From assembly GCA_015179025.1 (NCBI GenBank), contig WHUX01000072.1, positions 124,001 to 188,000 on the forward strand: 64,000 bases of DNA, given 5' to 3'. The DNA comes from Terfezia claveryi. Its lineage: Eukaryota > Ascomycota > Pezizomycetes > Pezizales > Pezizaceae. Position numbers and translations under genes: made by a program. Below the pieces are notes generated by a model. That model was not told the origin of the DNA, searched no databases, and saw only the letters and a list, made by a program, of their open reading frames with translations. The first letter of the stretch is position 1; each line of letters starts with the position of its first letter. Shown piece by piece: positions 25,534 to 36,303 of this stretch.

Positions 25534-25759
25534 TTGGGAGCGTGTATGTGAAAGGAGGTTGTGGGGGGGAAATTATGGAGGCGGGACATAGACCTGGGTC
25601 AGCGAGCGGCGTTGCGTTAGATTTGGTGAGTTGGGAGAATTCTGCAAAATCAAAATAACTTTATCCTTCCACTGGAGTACTTGACTTTTAAATTATACGG
25701 CTTTATAGTTGCTGCTGCTGTTGCTGTTGCTGTGATGGTGAAGCTGAAGGATATATATC

Positions 25760-25795
<36 letters not shown>

Positions 25796-26194
25796 GGGGG
25801 GGAAGTGTGGATGGACGGATGGATAGGTGGGGCGATATGCAATATAACATACCTACATACAGTATGTACCACATATTGAAAACAAAAAAGAAAAAAAACT
25901 ATATATGTTGTATTTTTGTTCAGGGTAAAAATCACAACCATGTGAAAAAAAAAAAAAAAAAAAAAAAGAGAAAGAGAGGGACTTCTTTTCATTTTCTTCC
26001 CCCCTCCCTCCTCATTAATCCTCCTAGTAGGGATGGTATATAGGCAAATCATAATATCGTACAAAGCCATTCATTCACCCTTCACAAAAAGCGAGAGAAT
26101 AAAGCCAATTAAGCTAAAAAAAACGCTCCTTATCTCCTTTAACCCCCAACACTTCCCACTCCAACTCCCACTCCCACTCCCACCCTACCCTACC
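25534..26194. other. Intergenic with long homopolymers, convergent gene ends
   Basis: This lies between the 3' ends of Msp1 (+) and GCP2 (-). It contains T32-G8 at 25763-25802, an A23 run near 25945-25967, and short tandem CCCAC/CCCTA-type repeats near 26160-26200 that run into the GCP2 stop codon. Confidence 0.6.
25763..25802. repeat. T32-G8 homopolymer junction
   Basis: About 32 T directly followed by 8 G on the + strand, between two convergent gene ends. The same order appears at 16321-16335 and 49013-49044. Confidence 0.8.
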
Positions 26195-29037
26195 CTACCC
26201 TACTTGCACTACCGCCCCCCCACCTCCTTCGCCCTCCCCCGACGCCGTCTGCAACCTTGCGCACAGCTCCAAAAATACCACCGTCTCCGTCGCCGCATAG
26301 TAGTTCAAACTCTCGAGCAAAATCTTCAAATGCCTCGAGAAATGCCCCTCGTATACGTTTAAATGATCCGTCATTTTCTTCAGCCTCGACATATCCGCTA
26401 CGGCCCCCGGGGGGCGCTCTTTAGGGCGGAGGAGCTCAGGGTCCATTTGCCCTAGGTACCGCGTGAGATCGGGGGTAAAGCCGGAGTAGTATTCGCAGGT
26501 TTGGGTTAGTTTGGCATGGAGCTGGATGGGGTACATATCACGTTAATTCCTTTTACTTTTTTTCTTTTTCTTTTCTTTGGTGATTGTTATTGTAGGGAGG
26601 GGAATAGCGAACCTTAAGCAACTTTGCATTCGTCAACATACACTCCTTCAAACACGTATCCAAAAAGTCGACATGATCCTGCATCAACTCATCCACGGTC
26701 GTCACCTTCTCCAGCCTCCTCTGCATCTTCTCCCAATTCGGCTCAATTACCTCGCTCGTACAAAAGTACATCAGCTGCTGGATAAACACCAGCATCCTTG
26801 CTCTGAGGGTATATGTCCTCCTTTTTGCTGATTCCACCTGCGGGTATCTCGATCTCGCTTTCCACGGATACACCGCATTCTGCCCCTGCCATGCCGAGCC
26901 GAGCCGCATTTCCAGGAACCTTAGTTGCAGTAAATATCGAAATAGCAGCTGGTACCTCAGAATCGTCTTTCGTGAGATGACGAGCGAGAGTGGAAAGGGG
27001 ACCATGTAGTCAAACTCCAGCGCGTGATAGCCGATATAATTATCTTTATCCTTTTCCGAGGTTGTACTTGCCTTGGCTTCGTCCGTAAGCACACCACTGC
27101 CTTCGTCTACCAGCCCGCTGACGTTGACAACACGCATTAGCCACTTGTTGAGGGTAATGTCGTTCATAGTGACTTTGACATCCTCTTTAAATGGATCGCT
27201 AGCCGCCACACTCCCCGGTTGCCGGAGCGCTAGTTCTAGTAATGACTGCAACTTGCTGACATTGACATCCCTCGCCGCTTTCCGCAACTCGCTCTGGCCC
27301 AAGTCCAGGAAGTACGTGAAGAAATCCGATCTGTCCAGGAAGAAGTAATGTTTCAGCGACCGAAGTCGTTCCGGTAACGCATGTGTCGTCAAGAGGAGCT
27401 TCAGCAGCGACTCATTTGCATGTGCATAAGCAGAGTTGACATTCTCCAAGAACCTAGCGTCGTCAAAGGTTTTAGGTACATCTTGTACTTCCTTACTCAC
27501 ATCTACCCCGCCACATTCCCTCACTACGTTCAAGTATTTCCCGGCAAGCAGAACCTTTTCTTTCACGCCTTCTAGCTGTGGAGGTACGTCTCCATCTCGG
27601 ATCGTGTACCTCTTTTCCCAGTATTCATCCGTGTAGTCCTCCTCGAGCCGAGCCCTCCCAATGGACTTTTGCTCCTTGACAAGAAACTCCGCATGCGGGT
27701 CTCTTATTCCACCATGATGTAACCACTCGTTTAGCATAGCCATATATGGCCTCGACGACTCCCGCAGTAGCATACTCAGCAGGTTCCGAGCCGCTGGATC
27801 TCCTGCTCGTGATGTAAGCTGGTGGGTCAATAACCCAAGCACACTGCCTCCCTTGCAGATCTTTGATCTCCCGCTTCCAATATCCCCGCCCTCTCGTAAT
27901 GACTCGAGAATATTCTCCACATCGTCAAAGTCATCAAGCGAGTCCTCGTCCTCTTCATTCCCTAGCAACTGATTTCGCACCAACATCTCATGCGCGAGGG
28001 CGTGTAGGACAGACATTACTTTTGCTGTAGGTTGGATATGTAGGTGGAGGATGTGTAGTGTGAATTTGGGATTCGTGATGAATTGGTGTTCTAGCTGGGC
28101 AATGAGGATAAGATAGTCCTTGAGTAACTTCCGAATAGCGGCACATAATGCGTGGTTGACAGCTCCGAATTCCTCCCGAGACTGCACCTCAACAAATGCC
28201 TCCACGGCCATGTAATAGGTCGCCATCTTGAGTATTTCATCCGTCATATCCCGCAGGCTTGGGTCTAGGCCTGGTAGGACCCTAAGTTGCGCTCCTGTTA
28301 ATCGGTCGATTTGTGAACTGGGGTTGTACTCCTCTCGGAAGCGAATGTATTGTCCTTCGTAGCCCTGTTTGCACAGGGTTAGCTTTGTTTACCTCAGAGG
28401 ATATAACTCCTTCATTCCGATTTTACCATAAAGACAAACAGCAAATCCTCCAGAATCGCAGCCTCCTGTAGCTCCAGCGTCATTTGATTCAATGGTAGTG
28501 GCTGCTTCCCCGGGGGCAACTGCGTCGCCAACGGCGGAATCGACACTCTCGAAGCCAACGGTGCCGTCGTCGGTGCAATCAGCATAGCCTCAGGAGTCCA
28601 TGGAGCTGCAACAAACAAGCAGTAAGCTTTCCATCCCACCCACCCACTCAAACACGCTTGAAGTTTGTATGAATCTCACGTAGTGGAGGAGCCTTTGGAA
28701 CCTGCGCCCCCGTCGCCTTGGAGAAGGACCTCGGCTTCTCCACCTTCTCCTCCTCATGGGCCGGCGACCTTACTCTCGTAGTCGTGGTCGTGGTGGTGGT
28801 AATCGTCCTCAGCCGCTTTTCTCGGAGAATCTCCGCCGCAGAGCCATGCTGTGATCTAGGCCGGCGGGTAGCTCCTACGGCCGGGGGTGCTGTTGATGCT
28901 GGGGAGATGGCTCCAGTACGGCTTTCGTGGGTGGAGGCCGTTCCTGCTGCTGCTGCTGCTCCCCCTCCTCGGTCTCGTGCTTCCCTTCGACGTTCGGTCC
29001 GTTCCGTGCGCTCGTAGGGGGCAGCGCGGCCGGACAT
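26195..29037 (-). CDS. Gamma-tubulin complex component 2 (GCP2/Spc97)
   Basis: Core subunit of the gamma-tubulin small complex that nucleates microtubules at spindle pole bodies. Exons are 28656-29037, 28427-28605, 26613-28364 and 26195-26521 (879 aa, in phase). It matches human GCP2 along its length: EFGAVNHALCAAIRKLLKDY, LIAQLEHQF, LHIQPTAKVM, SSRPYMAMLNEWLHHG, DEYWEKRYTI, GKYLNVVRECGG, LRSLKHYFFLDRSDFFTYF, DPFKEDVKVT, EFDYMVPFPLSLVISRKT, LDTCLKECMLTNAKLLK, and HLNVYEGHFSRHLKILLESL near the end. The N terminus is a disordered Arg/Ser/Thr-rich stretch that includes a Thr run. The last intron has a GTTCGC donor. It shares a 297-bp promoter with the divergent proteasome gene. The sister GCP3 is not in the window. 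Confidence 0.94.
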
Positions 29038-29334
29038 GGCGCGGACGGTACTTCGCTCTGCGTGTTTAGGCAGCGTGTCGTTGATGGTGAATTGCTGTAT
29101 CCACTACACCGTTACGGGGGTTCTTCTGCCCGCGTCATATCCCGCTTGCGTCATATCAGGCTTAGTCAGGCCCCAACCGTGACGAGGACCGCAGCTCCCC
29201 CCCCGTCCGTCAAGTAAACTCTACAGCTCCTCCCGTCAATATAAAACCAAACAATCACAGAAAGGCCGCAGCCCCACCAATCCTCCCCCGCAGCCCCACT
29301 CGCCCCCAAGAACACCCCTATATAACCGTTCAAG

Positions 29335-30408
29335 ATGTTTATGGCACGGTCCGAATACGGTTTGTCTACTGCCCCACCATCCCGCTACCCCACCATGCAC
29401 CCAGCACCTCGGCCATGAAACTCTGCGACATGATGCTAACGAGGCTCTCTACACGCAGACCGGGGGATCAAGTTTGTCACCTATCCATCATCCTCCATAT
29501 ACTCAGCTCTCAACACTCACTAACACCAGTTCCCCGCCTTGAAGCACATTCTCCCCCGAAGGCCGTCTCTTCCAAGTCGAATACTCTCTCGAAGCCATCA
29601 AACTTGGTTCCACCGCCATCGGAGTAAGACTTCCCCCCCAACCCTCCCCCTCTTTCTGGAGCGTTCCCACCTCCTTCCAACAAAGCTAACCCCTCTGTCC
29701 CTCCCTAGGTCGCCACCGGTCAAGGTGTCATAATCGGCGTCGAAAAACGAGTGACCTCCTCCCTCCTCGAATCCTCGTCTGTAGAAAAAATCGTCGAAAT
29801 CGACGCCCACCTCGGCTGCGCCATGTCTGGCCTCCAAGCCGACGCCCGGTCCATGATTGAGCACGCACGGGTCGAAGCCCAGAACCACACATTCCACTAC
29901 AACGAGCCACTGCGCGTCGAGTCGTGCACGCAGGCAATCTGTGATCTCGCATTAAGGTTCGGCGAGGGTGCGGGAGGCGAGGAGAGTATTATGAGTAGGC
30001 CGTTTGGCGTGGCGTTGTTGATTGCGGGGTATGATGAGGATGGGCCGCAGTTGTATATCCACCTTACCCCTCCCAAAGAAAGGCTTCTTTAAAAAGTTAA
30101 GACGAGAACTAATTTGTTCGATTTGGGGGGATAGATACCACGCCGAACCCTCCGGCACCTTTTATCGCTACGACGCCAAAGCCATCGGCTCCGGGTCTGA
30201 AGGCGCGCAAGCCGAACTCCAGAACGAGTACCACAAATCACTAACCCTAGTCGAAGCGGAGACATTGGTGCTTCGAACCCTGAAGCAGGTGATGGAGGAG
30301 AAATTGGACTCAAAAAATGTCCAGTTGGCGAGTGTTACGAAGGAGAAGGGTTTTAGGATTTACAAGGACGAGGAGATGGCGGAGGTTGTGGCTAGGTTGG
30401 GGAATTAG
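29335..30408 (+). CDS. PUP2: 20S proteasome subunit alpha type-5
   Basis: Alpha-ring subunit of the 20S core particle. Exons are 29335-29359, 29459-29471, 29545-29623, 29709-30052 and 30135-30408 (244 aa). Spliced, the protein starts [20 protein letters not shown] and continues [19 protein letters not shown], the alpha-subunit signature, then [37 protein letters not shown], and [20 protein letters not shown] after the last intron. Length equals the family norm. Exon 2 is only 13 nt, encoding the middle of DRGIN, so simple gene finders may miss it. The last intron superficially looks like an AT-AC intron but is an ordinary GT-AG one (gtatat...gatag). Confidence 0.95.
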
Positions 30409-30688
30409 GTGGGTTGGAGTGGAGTGGATGCTGGGTGCTAGATGCTGGGAGGGGGACGAGGAAGTGGAATGACATACCAAAGATGAGAATCCAAAAATTA
30501 GCGAAGATTTGGGTAGAGGGTAACATCAAACAATGAGAAATTATAGATGGAGGTCTTGTCACGTCACGTTCATGGCATTAGATATCTATATATACAACAG
30601 CACATATAAGGACAACGCTTGCTCCAACAAACGCCAAAAGCATCCTTCCTAGACAATATGGACATGCCCTCTCGCTACGAACGTTACC

Positions 30689-31779
30689 TCAATCCTTTTT
30701 CCCGAGCCCCCCGCCCCCTCCCCCTCCCCCATACCCGCCCAATCCCAGCCCAAGCCCAACTCCAACCCCATAGCCATACCCTACCCTCCCCCCAACTCCC
30801 CCCCCATTCATCCCTTCAACCCCGGGCCCCAAACCCTGCCGCTCATACCCATACCTCCTCAACCTTTTGGGAAATTCCCACGCGCGGAAATACCCCGTAC
30901 ACAGGATCGCCGTAGCGAGACAACTCAGTAGACAGTACACCACCGTATGGATCGTGACATGTCCACCCTCGTACGCCCCAGTCCCTGGTGCCCATGTCGG
31001 TGTCTGCGCCCCTCCTTTTGGCGGGGGGGTGAGCGAGCCGACTGTTCCCCTAGGAAGGAGGGGGGTAGGATACCACCGCAGCGTGAATAACAGCGGTAGC
31101 GGGTCACCGGGGATGATTTTCGTTTGCGCAGAGGGCGAGAGGGGAGATACCGAGTATGCTGCAGCACTGTCGATTACCATTCCGGGATTCGATGCAGAGC
31201 TTGTGGTGTCGAGCTCGTCGGGGGAGATGTGCACAATGAGGTTGATGTGGTTTGAGATGTGGATGTGCGAGCGCTCGATTTTGCCAGTCAGGGAGATGAC
31301 GAGGGGGATCCATTCTTCGCCGTCAGAGCTGGAGGAGGAGGGGGGAAGGTCCCGCTCGCCGCCGGGAGGACGCCGCGGGATACGGCACGAGAGAGGCGAG
31401 TCGGCGTGCACGTAGAACTCGAGAAGGTGGTAGAGCTCGTCAGTGAGTGCGGGGATGGTGCAGTTGAGGAGGGACTCGGAGAGGAAGGGGAGGCGGAGGG
31501 TGGCGGGGGAGCCGGGTTCATCGGAGCAGGAGAGGGGTGGTGGGGGGAAGGGGATGTATTGGAGGTGGCCGTCGGGGTCGGAGACGTGCTCGCCGTTGTC
31601 TCTGGAGGGGAGGTTAGCATAGGATAAGGAGGGGGGATTCAATAGACGAACATGGACCTGTTGAGGCAGGTGACGCCGATGAGGTCGCCGGGGTGGTAGA
31701 AGTTCTTTGGCGGGGGAGGCGCGGCGGCGGCGAGGAGGGGGAGGAGCAGGACGCTCGAAAGGCCGAGGGATACCCGCAT
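30689..31779 (-). CDS. Uncharacterised type I membrane protein of the secretory pathway
   Basis: Exons are 31658-31779 and 30689-31601 (344 aa). It starts with a clear signal peptide (MRVSLGLSSVLLLPLLAAAA), then NFYHPGDLIGVTCLNRDNGE with the intron inside the Arg codon. A luminal part follows with spaced Cys (TCLN, LSCSD, LNCTIP, LSCRIP) and motifs DELYHLLEFYVHADSPL, EEWIPLVISLTGKIE and PGDPLPLLFTLRWYP. One membrane helix lies near the C terminus (TVVYCLLSCLATAILCTGYF), followed by a Gly-rich cytosolic tail. I recall similar unnamed proteins in other ascomycetes but know no function. The longer open frame reaching back to 32077 is intron and 5' leader, not protein. Confidence 0.78.
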
Positions 31780-31883
31780 GGCTGTACTGTAAATGCGCTG
31801 CTATGTGACGATCATCAATCACAGGGTGGAACTGGTGGCTAGAAGAGAAGAGCTGACGAGGAGTGGGCGTGGCTGACTTAGGG

Positions 31884-31916
<33 letters not shown>

Positions 31917-32180
31917 AGGATGAGGGTTACTCCATGCTCGACTGTATTAATACTGCAGGCTGATCTCCGGCCTCCGCGATTGTTTGCATCGCGAGAAACT
32001 CGCGGCCGTCGCGGTGCGGCGGGGAAGGTGCTCTGCTCTGTCTGGTTGGCAGGCAGCCCCCGCGAATGAAAAACCATCTCGACGTATCACCACTTACCCC
32101 GACAACGACCCGGCCCAGCAACAGCGCTTCCCTCGCTGCCCTGAGCAGATAGATACCCCCCCCCCCGTCCCACCCCCACA
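31780..32180. other. Divergent promoter region with (GTGAGG)n
   Basis: 401 bp between the start of the secretory membrane protein (-) and the Ecm11-like gene (+). It contains a G-rich hexamer repeat at 31881-31927. No other element is recognised. Confidence 0.5.
31881..31927 (+). repeat. (GTGAGG)n hexamer repeat
   Basis: About seven GTGAGG units with one imperfect (GTGAGGAT). It resembles telomere repeat only in being G-rich; it is not TTAGGG and is internal. Four or more GGG runs could form a G-quadruplex within the divergent promoter. Confidence 0.8.
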
Positions 32181-33697
32181 ATGAACTGGCAGCCAAAGCA
32201 CAAGGAGCCCTTCCCCCCCGCCATCGACCTCCCCATCACGCCCCTCCCCCCCTTCAATCCCCTCCAGGAGCACATCCTCCGCCAGGGCCTCGGGAAAAAC
32301 CTGCCCATGCAGGCCCCGTCCCAGTACAAGCGCACTTCATTCCATCCTTCCGGAGCGGAAACGGATACGGACCTTCCTGCCCGCAAGAAGACCCGCTCCC
32401 CGCCCAAGACCCCCACCCAGGGAAGCCCAGGGCAGGGCCAGATCAGGAGAGGGAATAGCTTCAACTCTCCACCCGTCCAGAATAAGGGCTTCATTCCGGG
32501 AACTGAGCTGGGCCTGCTGGGGCTGGCTGGGATCGCCGGAGTAAGGGCACGGTCGGCGATGGGCGAGGCAAAGAAGGAGGAGGTGATTGAAGATGATGGC
32601 GAGTTGCATGGCCATGGGAGGCATAATAGTGCAGGAGGGGGAGGGCTAGATGGGAGTATTGGTGGAAGCTCGCATCTGTCGTTTGTGTCGACTATCACTG
32701 AGGATCAGTGGAGACATATGAATGAGAATGAGCTGCGTGCCACCGAGGGTGATGACGAGGGGAGTGATAATGGGGTTTCCACGGGGATGGGGCAGCAGCA
32801 GGAGACTTGGGTTGGCGGTGAAGGTGCTAGGACGATAGGCCTGGGCCCGGGGTTCTCTGGAGGGCTAGGGAGAGTCAAGAATGTGATTCACACTGGTGCT
32901 GGACAGGTTATGGGGGCTCAAGGGGGGTATTCAAGTCCAGTAGTGGGCACTATGGGGTGAGTGATCCAAGGCCTGTGATGGGGCCAGCTGTTACTGATAC
33001 TTTGGTCCTATAGTTTCAATATCCGCCAAAATCAACAAGAGAAGCGTAATCAGCAGCTACCCAGCCAGATCGACGACATTCTCGACCTTACCGATAACTA
33101 CACTGAAACCGACGCAGGTGACTACAGTGAATTCGCAAGCTCCGGGTATCGAGGCGGCCGTGACCAGGGAGAATACGGGTACAACCAAGGTGGTCATGAT
33201 CAATACAAGTAACGTTACCCATCTCACTTTCAAGCCCCCTTTCTAACCGGTATCGATCTCCACACAGGGAACATCCCCAACCCCCTCCAGGCCAGCTCGG
33301 CCCGAACCACCCCCCCGCCGGCACTGTCTACCGTCCCCGCTCCCCCTCCCCCTCTGAGGTTTCCTACCCCGCCTCCCCAACCCTCTCCAACAGCCCTCCC
33401 GAGACAATCGAAGATATTCTCGCGCTGGACTTTTCTCAGGAAAACCACTCCAAGCGGTGGAGGTATTTCAGGCAATGCACGCACGAGCAATGGGCAAGAT
33501 ATGGAGAGGTGATATTGCAGAGACAGGCAGAGCTCGCAAAGGAAATGATGAAGAGCAGGGAGGCGAGGAAGGACGCGGTGAGGGTCTTTGAGGAGGAGCT
33601 GAAGACGTGGGAGAGCGAGGTGGATGGGAATATGGACAGAGCGAGGCAGTATATGGCCAGGATGAAAACGAGCTTTGAGTTGCTCAAGGTAGGTTGA
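32181..33697 (+). CDS. Ecm11-domain-like protein
   Basis: Exons are 32181-32956, 33014-33208 and 33268-33697 (466 aa). The first 380 residues are low complexity (Pro, Gly, Ser, basic patch ARKKTRSPPK). The C-terminal 85 residues are helical: YFRQCTHEQWARYGEVILQR, AELAKEMMKSREARKDAVR, then FEEELKTWESEVDGNMDR and MKTSFELLK. Spacing and order of Trp, Lys/Arg and FE-E residues resemble the Ecm11 C-terminal domain; in budding yeast Ecm11 is a SUMO-dependent synaptonemal complex protein. I assign it by resemblance only. The stop at 33697 follows KVG, but that GTAGGT could be a donor leading to a few more residues after 33788. Confidence 0.6.
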
Positions 33698-34349
33698 TTA
33701 CTTGATATTTATTTGAATTGACTGACACCCCCTCGAATGGGCTTTTATGGATATGGGTATTCGTTTTTTTTTTTCTTTTTTCTTGCTAGGTAAGGGAGAT
33801 AAGGGAGTTTCATTTTAATATATATATATTAGGTATTTTTGCTCTTGCTCTCTTTCTCTGTCTCTTTCTCTTGTTCTTGCTCTTGTTCTTGTTCTTGCTC
33901 TTGCTCTTTCTCTTTCTCTTTCTCTTTCTCTTTCTTTCCTGCGCTTGATATATTATATTTATTCCTTCCCTTATTTTTCCTTCTTTCCTTCTTTAGCAGT
34001 TAATGAATGGGGGGATAGTAGTTTACTTAGTCCGAACCATTCATTACATTACATTTACATTACACAGCTCATTCCCCCTCCCATCACAACAACAAGTCTT
34101 GCAGGTGGGGTTGCTGGAATCCACACTGCTGTTTGTATTATGTTAAGGTTTGTGTTGGAATAAAAGGTACATGAGGGTAAGAAAGAAAAAAAAAAAAAAG
34201 ATGGAAAAGCATACGGTAATAAGTAAGATACAAGAGGATCCTCGATATGTGTGACATGGACTGGATGGATAGTATGTAACAAACACGGAATCTGCTATGA
34301 ATCTCCATCAGGACCTCCTTTTTTATCGTCCGCCCCACCTTCTCGCCCC
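33698..34349. other. Intergenic, convergent gene ends, CT/GCT-rich repeat
   Basis: This lies between the 3' ends of the Ecm11-like gene (+) and SAP30 (-). It contains a TA repeat (33817-33830), a long CTCTTG/TTCTTG/TTTCTC pyrimidine repeat (about 33840-33942), and an A13 run near 34186. Confidence 0.6.
33840..33942. repeat. CTTGCT/CTTTCT imperfect tandem repeat
   Basis: About 100 bp of hexamer-like pyrimidine-rich units (CTTGCT, CTTGTT, CTTTCT) directly downstream of the Ecm11-like gene. Confidence 0.75.
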
Positions 34350-35420
34350 TCATCTAGGCGGAAACCTCAACCGAAATGTCTTATCTACCCCCCCCAAAAA
34401 AATGAGCATCCCCCTTCCCCTCCAGAGCATAGATGCACTCACCTTGATTCTTGACGCTATAGAGAAAGTTGACAATAACATCACTCTCACTAATCGGCTG
34501 CGCATTGAAATTCTTGCGGACCACCGTGGCGAGCTGTTCCCGAGTGATTCTTCCCCTTCTTCCCTCCCCCCCATCACTTGCCCGACCCGCACTGCCGCTG
34601 CCACTGCCACTGCCGCCGCCATCCTCCCCAGCTAAATCCCCCCCAAAACTCATCTCGCTCAGCCCGCTCCCGTCTCTGGCCAGCCCGGGATGATGATGAT
34701 GGTTGTGGTGATGGTGGTGGGCGTTGGTAGACATATACCCGCGACTACTGCTGGAGGGGAATACGTACCCCGCGCGACTAGGCGAGCGCTTCCCGATGCC
34801 CTGGGAGAGGATGAGGTTATTGTAGAAGGAAGACGCGGAGGGGACGCGGAGACGGTATGCGTGACGGTAGCGGTGGAGGACGGGGAGGGGCACGAGGTGC
34901 CAGGAGATCTGTGCCTGCTGGTCAGTATACTATTCGTTTCTCCTGTCAAACATGGGTAGATGGATCCCCTTACGCCTTCAATTCCTTCGTGCGCGTGGGC
35001 CCCGTTGGCGTTGACAGAGTGCAGTGGGAGAGGTAAGCCCCCTGCGCTGGGATTATAGTTGGTACCACCGGTGGGATGGGTAGTGGTGGTGGTACTAGTG
35101 ATGATGGTGGTGGTGGTGTTGATAGTAGTATTCACGTTCCCCCCATCCTTATTCCCATTACCGATACTCGATGCAAGTGCGCGGCGGGGCTTCGAGGTAG
35201 TCGTGGAGGTAGCCGTAGATACCCCCTGGCCCTGGGTGGCGTGGGAGGATGTTGGGCCGGAGATTTCTGAGCGGGAGTCCCTGTCGTCAGTAACGGCGTG
35301 GTGGTTGTGGGGGGGGGCAGCTGCAGAGGAGGACGAGTGGCCATGGGGGACTGGGTGGGCAGGATTGAGGGAGGGGGAGCCTGAGGCGCCGTTTGTGGGG
35401 GGGCGGCGGGAGGGGGGCAT
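34350..35420 (-). CDS. SAP30-like subunit of the Sin3/Rpd3 histone deacetylase complex
   Basis: Bridging subunit that binds Sin3 through its C-terminal domain. Exons are 34974-35420, 34443-34917 and 34350-34384 (318 aa). The N-terminal 150 residues are disordered, with His, Thr and Ser runs. The conserved part has AQISWHLVPLPVLHRYRHAY (after residue 150) and GRITREQLATVVRKNFNAQ, then PISESDVIVNFLYSVKNQDK and TFRLRFPPR at the C terminus. The last exon is only 35 nt, and reading through its intron would replace the conserved end with an unrelated tail. A His/Asn-rich insertion (HHHHHNHHHH) separates the two conserved blocks. Confidence 0.87.
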
Positions 35421-36303
35421 TGTTCGTTAGGATCCGAAACGGGCGGGGTATCTGACGGAGGCGGTGGTGTAGACGCGATTGAGGGCTGCTCCTTGACTCT
35501 GCTGCGAGTGTGAGCGTGAGCGTGAGCGAGAAATCGAGAAGGGAGGTTTCCGAGGGGAGCCTGGGTCCTATGCCTCTCTGTGCTCGCGGATGCTGGTGCT
35601 ACCAGGCCTGAAAACTTCTCTCTCTCAATCTCACACACACACACTCTCTCTCTCTTTCTCTCTCCCCGCTACCTAGAGCTTCTCTCCAAATTCTGCACTG
35701 GACGCTCATTGCCTGGGGAACATTGCTACAGGACGTGACGCAGCCGCACACACATTGCAGCCGGCCGATGTGCACTCGTGCAGGGCCCAATAGGAAGCGC
35801 CGCTGGGCTGAAGGAAAGTCGATGGGATGGATGGACGCGCGGTGTTTGTGGTGGAGAAAGATCCGGAGAGTTGGAGCATTTCATGTCTACGCAGCCAGCC
35901 TGCTACCCCGTGCAGCCCTTTCTTGTGCTAATATATAAAGTAGCAGAAAACAATTAAAAGGAATTTAAAAAAAATATTAAAAAAATATTAAAAAAAAAAT
36001 ATAAAAAAAAAAAAAAAAAAAAAGGAAAGGAAAAGAAAGGAAAGAAACGGAATGGAATGGAAATGCAAGGCAAGGCAAGGCAAGGCAAACAACAAAGAGC
36101 AAGTGATATATAATATACACATGGAAACAATAAAGCAGCAAGAAAGAGAACAAGGACCAAAAATTGAAAAAATTGAGAAAAAAAGAGAGAAAAAAGAGAT
36201 AGAAAATATAAAAAACATATAAAACATATAAAACACATAATCCCCCCTCCCTTCTTCTTCCCTCCAAATTTCCATCCAGCAAGTACAAGTAGGCTGACGT
36301 TCT
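35421..36303. other. Intergenic with CA/CT microsatellite and A-rich sequence
   Basis: This covers the SAP30 5' leader and promoter, then the 3' flank of the next minus-strand gene. It contains GTGAGC units (about 35505-35528), CA/CT dinucleotides (35632-35665), A-rich runs (35966-36024) and GCAAG repeats (about 36064-36088). No gene is recognised. Confidence 0.6.

Noticed and set aside
28248..28364. A suspected frameshift in GCP2 near the start of exon 3.
   Set aside because: I first counted one G too many in a G run. Rechecking the run length (4 G) gives an intact frame with exon sum 2640 nt.
30053..30134. Possible U12-type AT-AC intron in proteasome alpha5 (ATATCC at the 5' end, ATAC at the 3' end).
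   Set aside because: A normal GT-AG reading (gtatat...gatag) gives the conserved GPQLYHAEPSG in frame, so no minor-class intron is needed.
31881..31927. Telomere-like repeat.
   Set aside because: The unit is GTGAGG, not TTAGGG, and it lies between two housekeeping-type genes.
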